DNA from: Paludibacteraceae bacterium
GTDB taxonomy: Bacteria; Bacteroidota; Bacteroidia; Bacteroidales; Paludibacteraceae
Direction: 5' to 3'
DNA: 64,000 bases
Assembly: GCA_017478725.1 (NCBI GenBank)
Contig: JAFVDD010000051.1
Location: 1 to 64,000 of the forward strand
Both the position numbers and the translations under genes were made by a program. Under the pieces are notes generated by a model that searched no databases, had not been told where the DNA came from, and was given only the letters and a program-made list of their open reading frames with translations. The stretch's first letter is position 1. Every line of letters starts with the position of its first letter. Below, piece after piece: positions 57,563 through 64,000 of this stretch.

Positions 57563-59374
57563 ATGCCGTTTCTCTTTGCTCTCATATTGTCCATCAGTCT
57601 GGATGATATCATTCTGGATATCTACCGCGCCGCAACTGAGTTCGGCGAAGTTGATTATGAGCAATTGCAAACTGATTTGTATGCGCTGCATGAGGCTCCT
57701 ATCGACCTGAACCATACCACGGAAGAGGAATTGAGCCAACTGCCATTTCTCTCCGCGCAGCAGATAGACGATATTCTCGGCTATGCCGACCGGCATCCGT
57801 TTGAGTCTGTCTATGAACTCCGTATGATTCCTTCGCTGACCGATTATGAGATACGCGATTTGGTTCCTTTCATCCACGTGCGCGAGCGCGCACCCGACAA
57901 CAAGATGTACGCGCGAGAGGTACTGCACTATGGCAAACATGAAGTACTGGCACGCATAGACGCACGCAATATAGAGGATTTTGAGGGTAGCGACCCTATG
58001 TATATACAGGCGCGCTATAAGTTTGATTACGAGCGGCGAGTGACTGCAGGGTTTCAACTCCGCCGTCCGGCCGGCAGCCGGGCTGACGGATTGCAGTATA
58101 ACGGTTATCTGCAATTACGCGATATCGGGCATATGCATACACTGACGGCTGGACATTTTCAAGCTTCGTTTGGTCAAGGACTGGTTTTTGCGCCTGTGTT
58201 CCACACCGGCAAATCCGCCTATGCCGGCAATGTGGGTATTGGCAGAGAGGGATTGCGGTATTACTCCTCGCCTGACGGCGAGGGATTGCAAGGCGCAGGC
58301 GCTACATTCCGCTGGCAATGGGGCAAACAGATGCGGTTGGATGCAAGTGCGCTCTACTCCATCAAGCGTGCTAATGACAGCGTACTGCATCACCTGATCG
58401 GCACCAACCTCACCTTCCGCTACAAACGACTGCAAGTGGAGGTGAGCGCAGCCCAAAACATCTGGTCGGACAGCATAAGTCCGTATCGTAACACAGCGTA
58501 CAATGAGCATTATTTCCGGGGCAGAAGCCAAACTGTGGCAGGCGCTTCTATGCGGTATAACCATGGCTGGTTCGACCTGTTCGGCGAAGTGGCAACCAGC
58601 CAGAACAGGGAGCGTTGGGGAGCCGGCGTGATAGCAGGCAGCCGCTTCTATCCGGCGAGCGGCATCAGTCTGACAGCTCTGTACCGCTACTATTCGCCGT
58701 GGTTTGACAATACGCTGGGCTACGCATTCTCGGAAACAAGCCGTCTGGGTGATGAAAACGGCGGGTATATCGGTTTTGATATAACCCGTTTGAGCCGGTG
58801 GCGTTTCAGCGGCTATGGGGATATATTCCGTTTCAGCGGTCCCAAATACGGTATTAACCAATATCCCACCATCGGCTATGACGTCATGGCCGATGTACAA
58901 TACCATGCAACAAGGGAGTGGCGGTTAGGCGGACGCCTGCGGGTTCGGGAGAAAGGCGGCGAGAGGACTTGGTCATTGCGAACTCTGTTCGAATGGAGCC
59001 AAGCCGGATGGTTGCTGCGCAGCACAGCGGAAGCAAATTGGGTGAACAGTTATGGAGTAACGGTCTATCAGGACGTGGCATACCGTTTTCAGGCAGCACC
59101 TGTGAGTATTCGAGGAAGAGTGCAGTTTTTTGATGCACGCGAATGGACTAACAGAGTTTATTGCTACGAGCACGATGTATTATATGCCTACAGCAATTCG
59201 GCTGTATATGGATTGGGAGGAAGGGCATACCTGTGTTTCCATTGGCAGATAGTCAATCAGTTAGGGCTCTACCTCAAGATTAGCGAAACCATTTACCAAT
59301 CCGCTTGGGCTGCTGACCATGACCGACGTTCTACCCGCACGGATATTCATTTTCTGCTTCGCGCGAAACTGTAA
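57563..59374 (+). CDS. Helix-hairpin-helix protein with C-terminal outer-membrane barrel
   Basis: A 603-residue protein with a short signal-like N-terminus (MPFLFALILSIS). Residues about 45-115 form HhH motifs (IDLNHTTEEELSQLPFLSAQQIDDILGY, FESVYELRMIPSLTDYEIRDLVPFI) like ComEA. From about 130 it is a string of amphipathic strands rich in Tyr/Arg/Gly that ends in a barrel-like AKL. Proteins with HhH plus barrel occur in Bacteroidota; a role in DNA uptake or binding at the outer membrane is inferred, not shown. Confidence 0.75.
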   Translation: MPFLFALILSISLDDIILDIYRAATEFGEVDYEQLQTDLYALHEAPIDLNHTTEEELSQLPFLSAQQIDDILGYADRHPFESVYELRMIPSLTDYEIRDLVPFIHVRERAPDNKMYAREVLHYGKHEVLARIDARNIEDFEGSDPMYIQARYKFDYERRVTAGFQLRRPAGSRADGLQYNGYLQLRDIGHMHTLTAGHFQASFGQGLVFAPVFHTGKSAYAGNVGIGREGLRYYSSPDGEGLQGAGATFRWQWGKQMRLDASALYSIKRANDSVLHHLIGTNLTFRYKRLQVEVSAAQNIWSDSISPYRNTAYNEHYFRGRSQTVAGASMRYNHGWFDLFGEVATSQNRERWGAGVIAGSRFYPASGISLTALYRYYSPWFDNTLGYAFSETSRLGDENGGYIGFDITRLSRWRFSGYGDIFRFSGPKYGINQYPTIGYDVMADVQYHATREWRLGGRLRVREKGGERTWSLRTLFEWSQAGWLLRSTAEANWVNSYGVTVYQDVAYRFQAAPVSIRGRVQFFDAREWTNRVYCYEHDVLYAYSNSAVYGLGGRAYLCFHWQIVNQLGLYLKISETIYQSAWAADHDRRSTRTDIHFLLRAKL

Positions 59375-59421
59375 CACGCCTGAAAGTAACACGTTGCAAA
59401 AAGGAGGGGTATAATACACAA

Positions 59422-59443
59422 AAAAGCGCCTGAAAGCGCTTTT
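59422..59443. terminator. Bidirectional terminator between the HhH gene and tRNA-Met
   Basis: AAAAGCGC (59422-59429) pairs with GCGCTTTT (59436-59443), loop CTGAAA. It can serve the plus-strand gene and the minus-strand tRNA. Confidence 0.8.
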
Positions 59444-59446
59444 CTG

Positions 59447-59521
59447 TGGTCCCACTTGGGCTTGAACCAAGGACCCCCTGATTATGAGTCAGGTGCTACT
59501 AACCAACTGAGCTATGGGACC
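59447..59521 (-). tRNA. tRNA-Met (anticodon CAT)
   Basis: The minus strand folds as a full cloverleaf. Acceptor GGTCCCA/TGGGACC, discriminator A, anticodon stem CCTGA/TCAGG with loop CTCATAA, T-loop TTCAAGC. CCA is not encoded. The CAT anticodon could also be a tRNA-Ile2 modified at C34. The first 10 bases overlap the end of the ompA-type gene, so the two are probably co-transcribed and the tRNA is processed out. Confidence 0.92.
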
Positions 59522-61263
59522 ATGCGTTTGGCAGATTGATACAACTGCGACGCATCTTCTTTAGTAATAGACAACTCCTCCTCCGTCAACTCCGGTATAT
59601 GCAATACCCAGTCCGGTGTGAGTTTGTTGGGGTTGATGATCTGGTTGTTAGCCAGATAAATATACACCCAGCAATGCGTGTTGTCGTAGTATTGGCGCGC
59701 CAACTGGGCAAGCGAACTGTTTTTGCTGACCGTTGCTTTCTCTCCATGGCGCAATGCGTATGGGCTCTGTTCATCCGAAGAAGAAGTCTCAACGGATGCC
59801 GGCTGAGCTGAACGAACCTCGATCACCACCACTTCATCTTTGGTTTCACCGGGTTCCTCCGCCTTCTTGTCTTTCGCCCGCAACTCCGTCTCACGCTTGG
59901 AACGGAGATTATCCAACTCGGCAGAGAGGACAAGGAATGTTTCTTCATTCACCAACTGGATAGCAGCTCTTCGGTTGGGGCTATAAGCCGCCGTACTGCG
60001 TCCGCCTACCAGCTTGCCTACACCGCCTGCATAGAGATGGTCAGACGGGATATTGTATTCCTCCTGCAACTCTTCCATCACATTGGCAGCACGTCTGTCT
60101 CCTATGAGATAGTTGACCTTGTCGGAGCCGGTATTGTCGCAATAACCGGTAATAACCGCGTAGAGAGAAGCATCCTCGCGCATGCGGTCAGCTACCTGCT
60201 GGATGGTAGCAAGTCCCTGATTATTGATTTTGGTCTTGCCCGTCGGGAAGTAGATATAATAACTTGACGATGAGCGTGCAGGAGCTTGCGCCACCTCTGC
60301 TACTGCATGGGTAGCAGGCTGTGTATTATCGCGTATTTCAATGATCGTGTCGTGGTAAATGACAACCGTGTCGTGTACATATACCGGCTCGGGATTTGCT
60401 ATATGTTTGGCGATTACCGGATCAGGCTCGTTGCCACCTATGTTGCGGACATGCGAGTGATTCTTGCCCGCCAGCTTGATACGCATATTGAGCGTAACAT
60501 CCAGCAGTCCGTCGTTGTTCTTGGAGGCCACGCCCGCATCGCCTGCGTATCCGCGTCCGTCCAACGCATCGGACAGGAAATAGTTATAGTTTGCGCGCAG
60601 ACCCAATGCCAATGTTCTGTTAAGATTAAACTCCAGATTCAAACCGAACTGAACAAACGGCGTACCGTCAAACGTAGTCATGTAATCCGGTCTCCCTACC
60701 TGCCCGTCGGCGTTGACATATGCGAGCGTACCGCCCTTGACATGCGTCGGGTTCTGAACCGGAGATGCATTGGTATTGCGATTGTCATGATACATCGCCC
60801 ATGTCTGATACCACGTATAACCGCCACCGAACATAGCATCAAGCCCCACTATCTTGCGTTTGCCATGCGGATAGAACAGTCCGATTACGTCAATCGATAT
60901 ATATCCCGATGCACGATGGAGATTTCCGTAAAGCAAGGTATCGGCATGCCCTGTGTTCCCGCGAACTCCGTAACGGCCGTACATATACTCCACACCCAGT
61001 CCGAATACCGGCGTAAAATCATACTCAATATCCAAACCCGCGGAAGGATAAGAAACCGGATGCTTCATCTCCGTATTGAAATCTCCGTCAAAGACATTGA
61101 ATCCGACATGGGGTATGATAGACCAGTTGGCATTACGGCGGGCTACATGGGTATTTTGGATGGTATCATAAGGATGGTAGCCCTGTACAAGCAACGTATC
61201 CTCCTGCGCCCAGAGTGGCACGAAAGCCATCAAAGCGAGCCATGTAAACAATAACTTTTTCAT
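59512..61263 (-). CDS. OmpA-family outer-membrane protein with C-terminal LysM
   Basis: A 583-residue protein with signal MKKLLFTWLALMAFVPLWAQ. The N-terminal half is a beta barrel (GFNVFDGDFNTEMKHPVSYPSAGLDIEYDF and later strands). An OmpA peptidoglycan-binding domain lies at about 345-455 (YIYFPTGKTKINNQGLATIQQVADRM, ITGYCDNTGSDKVNYLIGDRRAANV). A LysM-like domain closes the protein (SKNSSLAQLARQYYDNTHCWVYIYLANN). It anchors the outer membrane to peptidoglycan. Its last codons ATG GTC CCA TAG are also the first bases of tRNA-Met. Confidence 0.9.
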   Translation of the reverse strand: MKKLLFTWLALMAFVPLWAQEDTLLVQGYHPYDTIQNTHVARRNANWSIIPHVGFNVFDGDFNTEMKHPVSYPSAGLDIEYDFTPVFGLGVEYMYGRYGVRGNTGHADTLLYGNLHRASGYISIDVIGLFYPHGKRKIVGLDAMFGGGYTWYQTWAMYHDNRNTNASPVQNPTHVKGGTLAYVNADGQVGRPDYMTTFDGTPFVQFGLNLEFNLNRTLALGLRANYNYFLSDALDGRGYAGDAGVASKNNDGLLDVTLNMRIKLAGKNHSHVRNIGGNEPDPVIAKHIANPEPVYVHDTVVIYHDTIIEIRDNTQPATHAVAEVAQAPARSSSSYYIYFPTGKTKINNQGLATIQQVADRMREDASLYAVITGYCDNTGSDKVNYLIGDRRAANVMEELQEEYNIPSDHLYAGGVGKLVGGRSTAAYSPNRRAAIQLVNEETFLVLSAELDNLRSKRETELRAKDKKAEEPGETKDEVVVIEVRSAQPASVETSSSDEQSPYALRHGEKATVSKNSSLAQLARQYYDNTHCWVYIYLANNQIINPNKLTPDWVLHIPELTEEELSITKEDASQLYQSAKRMVP

Positions 61264-61304
61264 CCAAAATGCAGCTAACGTTAGCGCGCAAACAATTCTG
61301 GGTG

Positions 61305-61335
61305 CAAAGTTACAACTTTTTTTTGAAACAACCAA
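61305..61335 (-). promoter_or_regulatory. Promoter of the OmpA-LysM gene
   Basis: Minus strand: TTG (complement of 61333-61335), 20 bp, TAACTTTG (complement of 61305-61312). Confidence 0.8.
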
Positions 61336-61373
61336 ACATTTTAAGAAAAAAAAAATCTTTTTTATAGAATGTA

Positions 61374-61404
61374 TTGCATATATGAAAAATTTTACGTAAA
61401 TTTG
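61374..61404 (+). promoter_or_regulatory. Promoter of pta-ackA
   Basis: TTG at 61374-61376 (in TTGCATATATGAAAA), 20 bp, TAAATTTG at 61397-61404. The leader to the ATG at 61574 is about 160 bases and holds a hairpin (CCCGC 61420-61424 with GCGGG 61431-61435) and an 11-bp repeat array. Confidence 0.8.
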
Positions 61405-61474
61405 CAGTCGTTTTAAAAGCCCGCATAAAGGCGGGTATCCGAAGTCAAAGTGGCATTAGGGTGACATCAGCCGA

Positions 61475-61507
61475 ATCACCTACTAATAACCTACTAATCA
61501 CCTACTC
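61475..61507. repeat. 11-bp tandem repeat AATCACCTACT in the pta leader
   Basis: CCTACT starts at 61479, 61490 and 61501, exactly 11 bp apart; the unit is AATMACCTACT. It is inside the predicted leader, 67-99 bases before the ATG. Confidence 0.75.
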
Positions 61508-61573
61508 GTACACCGTAATTTGTACGAAATAACACGAACCACAAGTCGAAACACAAAACAAAACTATACGATT

Positions 61574-62572
61574 ATGGACATTCTAAATCAAATGATTGCG
61601 CGTGCGAAAGCGAATCCGCAGCGCATTGTATTGCCGGAAGGCGATGAACCGAGAACATTGGAAGCTGCCAACATCTTGCTCAGAGACAAGATTGCGCAGC
61701 TTATTTTGATTGGTGACCCTGAGAAAATCAAGGGCATGGCAGCCGAGAAAGGCTATGAGTACATCAAAGAGGCTAAGATAGTAGATCCTCTTCGCGATGC
61801 GAAGATGCCTGAATATGCCAACCTGCTGTTTGAGCTCCGCAAGGCGAAAGGCATGACGGAGGAAGAGGCGAAGAAGAAAGCACAGGATCCGTTGTATCTG
61901 GGCTGTCTGATGATCAAGGCAGGTGACGCTGACGGCGAACTCGCCGGTGCGCGCGGCACGACGGCTGACACCATCCGTCCGGCGTTCCAGATTCTGAAAA
62001 CCAAACCGGGTTGCTCGATTGTAAGCGGTGCGTTCCTTATGTTCACTCCTGCCAAGCAGTTAGGCGAGAACGGTTTCCTGCTGTTTGCCGACTGCGCCGT
62101 CAACCCGAATCCAGACGCCAAGCAGTTGGCGGAGATAGCCATCTCTACCGCAGAGACGGCCCGCGCCATCGCAGGCATCGAGCCGCGCGTAGCCATGCTG
62201 AGTTTCAGCACCAAGGGCAGCGCCAAGCATGAGCTGGTTGACAAAGTAGCGGAGGCGACGAAGTTAGCCAAGGAGATGGCTCCCGAGTTGCAGTTGGACG
62301 GCGAGTTGCAGGCCGACGCAGCACTGGTAGAGAGCGTAGCCAAGACCAAAGCTCCGGGCAGTCCTGTAGCGGGCAAAGCCAATGTGCTGGTATTCCCTGA
62401 TTTGCAGGCCGGTAACATCGGTTACAAGCTGGTTGAGCGTTTCAGCGGTGCCGACGCGGTTGGCCCGATTTTGCAAGGCATTGCCGCTCCGGTGAACGAC
62501 CTGAGCCGCGGATGCAAGGTGCAGGATATTGTACAAATGGTAGTAATCACAGCAAATCAAGCAATCAAGTAA
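61574..62572 (+). CDS. pta: Phosphate acetyltransferase
   Basis: A 332-residue Pta that converts acetyl-CoA and phosphate to acetyl phosphate. Pattern: MIARAKANPQRIVLPEGDEPRTLEAANILL, GCLMIKAGDADGELAGARGTTADTIRPAFQ, MLSFSTKGSAKHEL, and LVERFSGADAVGPILQGIAAPVNDLSRGC. ATG 61574 is chosen; the extra upstream codons are leader. ackA starts 1 base after its stop, so the two are an operon for acetate formation. Confidence 0.95.
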   Translation: MDILNQMIARAKANPQRIVLPEGDEPRTLEAANILLRDKIAQLILIGDPEKIKGMAAEKGYEYIKEAKIVDPLRDAKMPEYANLLFELRKAKGMTEEEAKKKAQDPLYLGCLMIKAGDADGELAGARGTTADTIRPAFQILKTKPGCSIVSGAFLMFTPAKQLGENGFLLFADCAVNPNPDAKQLAEIAISTAETARAIAGIEPRVAMLSFSTKGSAKHELVDKVAEATKLAKEMAPELQLDGELQADAALVESVAKTKAPGSPVAGKANVLVFPDLQAGNIGYKLVERFSGADAVGPILQGIAAPVNDLSRGCKVQDIVQMVVITANQAIK

Positions 62573-62573
62573 T

Positions 62574-63764
62574 ATGAAAATCTTAGTTTTGAACTGCGGA
62601 AGCAGTAGTATCAAATACAAGCTCTTTGAGATGGAGAGCAAGCAGGTAATGGCACAAGGCGGCATCGAGAAAATCGGTCTGCCGGATTCGTTCCTGTTAG
62701 TCAAACTGCCGAACGGCGAGAAAGTGAAATTCGAGAAACCGATGCCGGAACATACCGTAGGTATCGAGTTGATTTTAGAGAAACTCGTTGACCCGCAAAT
62801 CGGTTGTATCAAAGACCTCAAAGAGATCAACGCAGTCGGTCACCGCGTAGTGCATGGCGGCGAGAAATTCAACAAGTCGGTGCTCATTACGCCGGAAGTG
62901 AAGGCGCAGATTGTAGAGTGCATTGATTTGGCTCCGCTGCATAACCCCGCCAACCTGAAGGGTATTGACGCGATTGAGAAAATCCTGCCGGGCGTGCCGC
63001 AAGTGGCTGTATTCGACACCGCTTTCCACCAGACGATGCCGGATTACGCATACATGTACGCACTTCCGTATGAGCTGTACGAGAAATACGCCATCCGCCG
63101 TTACGGATTCCACGGCACGAGCCACCGCTATGTAAGCGCGCGTGTGTGCGAATTTTTAGGAGTTGACCCGAAGGGCAAGAAAATCGTTACCGCCCACATC
63201 GGCGGCGGCGGTAGTTGCACGGCCGTAATGGACGGCAAGAGCGTGGACACGAGTATGGGTCTGACGCCGGTTGAAGGTCTGGTGATGGGTACGCGTGCCG
63301 GCGACCTTGACCTTGGCGCAGCGACATTCATCATGGACAAAGAGCACCTTGACACCGCAGGATTCAACAACCTGGTGAACAAGAAATCCGGTCTGCTCGG
63401 CGTAAGCGGCGTATCGAGCGACTGCCGTGACATCGAGGCTGCTATCAATCAGGGCAACAAGCGTGCCGACCTGGCGCGCAAGATGTTTATCTACCGTTTG
63501 AAGAAATACATCGGCGCGTACGCCGCTGCGATGAACGGAATCGATATACTTGTGTTCACCGCCGGTATCGGAGAGAACGATCCGTATATCCGCGCAGAGG
63601 TGATGAAAGGTTTGAGTTTCCTGGGCATCGAGTTGGACGAAGAAGCCAACAACGTGCGCGGCGAAGAACGCATCATCAGCAAGAAGGGCAGCAAAGTGAC
63701 CGTTGTTCTGATTCCGACCGACGAGGAACTGATGATTGCCAGCGACACTGAAGCACTCGTATAA
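62574..63764 (+). CDS. ackA: Acetate kinase
   Basis: A 396-residue kinase that makes ATP and acetate from acetyl phosphate. Signatures: KILVLNCGSSSIKYKLFEM at the N-terminus, VGHRVVHGGEKF, YGFHGTSHRYV, GGGGSCTAVMDGKSVDTSMGLTPVEGLVMGTRAGDLD and FTAGIGENDPYIR. It follows pta directly. An 8-bp repeat lies in the gap to the next gene. Confidence 0.97.
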   Translation: MKILVLNCGSSSIKYKLFEMESKQVMAQGGIEKIGLPDSFLLVKLPNGEKVKFEKPMPEHTVGIELILEKLVDPQIGCIKDLKEINAVGHRVVHGGEKFNKSVLITPEVKAQIVECIDLAPLHNPANLKGIDAIEKILPGVPQVAVFDTAFHQTMPDYAYMYALPYELYEKYAIRRYGFHGTSHRYVSARVCEFLGVDPKGKKIVTAHIGGGGSCTAVMDGKSVDTSMGLTPVEGLVMGTRAGDLDLGAATFIMDKEHLDTAGFNNLVNKKSGLLGVSGVSSDCRDIEAAINQGNKRADLARKMFIYRLKKYIGAYAAAMNGIDILVFTAGIGENDPYIRAEVMKGLSFLGIELDEEANNVRGEERIISKKGSKVTVVLIPTDEELMIASDTEALV

Positions 63765-63770
63765 ATTAAT

Positions 63771-63794
63771 CGTCATAACGACATTACGTCATGG
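63771..63794. repeat. 8-bp repeat CGTCATAA
   Basis: CGTCATAA, CGACATTA, CGTCATGG adjoin just after the ackA stop. They resemble the CGACATAA-type units at 30199-30238. Confidence 0.6.
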
Positions 63795-63827
63795 CGAAAA
63801 AAGTATCATGAAAAACACACACCACGA

Positions 63828-64000
63828 ATGAACAAACCGATTATTTATCAGGTTATCCCGCGGCTGTTCGCCAATTTCAACGAGACGCGCAAGCACAATG
63901 GCACGAAAGAGGAGAACGGCTGCGGCAAGATGGCTGACATCAATGTGCATGCACTCAAGTCCATTGCGGACTTGGGTGCAACACATGTATGGTACACCGG
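63828..64000 (+). CDS. GH13 alpha-amylase, N-terminal part (runs off the window)
   Basis: From ATG 63828 the frame reads MNKPIIYQVIPRLFANFNET and later ALKSIADLGATHVWYTG, the first beta-strand and helix of a GH13 barrel (IYQV.PR.F, then L..I..LG.THVWYTG). The gene continues past 64000. A cytoplasmic or periplasmic location cannot be judged; no signal peptide is present at this start. It fits the maltodextrin metabolism implied by malQ. Confidence 0.8.
   Translation, partial: MNKPIIYQVIPRLFANFNETRKHNGTKEENGCGKMADINVHALKSIADLGATHVWYT

Noticed and set aside
59447..59521. Integration site of a mobile element in tRNA-Met
   Set aside because: No integrase gene and no direct repeat of the tRNA 3' end are seen in the window.

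Overview
The window looks like a chromosomal segment of a Bacteroidales (Bacteroidota) bacterium. Evidence: a SusC/SusD pair with glycoside hydrolases, lipoprotein signals throughout, a PorQ-like type IX secretion gene next to cmk and ispH, a two-CBM MalQ, OmpA-LysM proteins, and about twenty promoters of the Bacteroidota type (TTG, 20 bp, TAnnTTTG). In many of these the upstream box is part of a palindrome close to TTGCATATRTGCAA. The species cannot be named from the sequence alone.

Layout. 1-1640: end of a Lys/Glu-rich ORF, a PrsW-like membrane protease, an 8-bp CTAG repeat array and a Spy-like periplasmic protein. 1638-12383: a polysaccharide utilisation locus (GH3 convergent with an operon GH144-SusC-SusD-LamG-GH144) that is predicted to act on beta-1,2-glucan. 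12536-17601: an efflux operon (TolC-, HlyD- and two ABC-2 permease genes) behind an array of TCGG repeats at exact 11-bp spacing. 17724-21449: hypB and a large FeS/FAD/NADPH oxidoreductase; a second TCGG 11-bp array and two palindromes precede the latter. 21450-28812: an accessory, more A+T-rich stretch with short tandem-repeat leaders, a KilA-N protein, a coupled HNH nuclease and UvrD-type helicase with a nuclease-like insertion, a membrane protein and small unknowns. 28877-29226: a strongly structured non-coding region of four adjoining helices ending in a terminator. 29332-32665: hypA, two membrane proteins, a TtcA-type PP-loop enzyme and a DUF486 protein. 32971-33198: a rod-shaped RNA with closing stem, central bubble and apical stem, like 6S RNA. 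33389-46398: a second accessory region holding an AAA ATPase (DUF4143 type) and a tandem family of secreted CsgG/FlgO-like proteins that share almost the same signal-peptide DNA, with a pseudogene copy and a radical-SAM stub among them. 46924-53980: a transglutaminase-like protein, GH53 galactanase, MenA, PorQ, Cmk and IspH. 53943-61263: MalQ, a flippase-like membrane protein, a helix-hairpin-helix/barrel protein, tRNA-Met and OmpA-LysM. 61574-64000: pta, ackA and the start of a GH13 amylase.

How the parts fit. The PUL, GH53, MalQ and GH13 genes point to a glycan fermenter that makes acetate through Pta-AckA. HypA/HypB imply a nickel enzyme elsewhere in the genome. MenA implies menaquinone-based respiration. 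The least explained signals are the helix-phased short direct repeats upstream of genes, the four-helix RNA before hypA, and the CsgG-like gene family.
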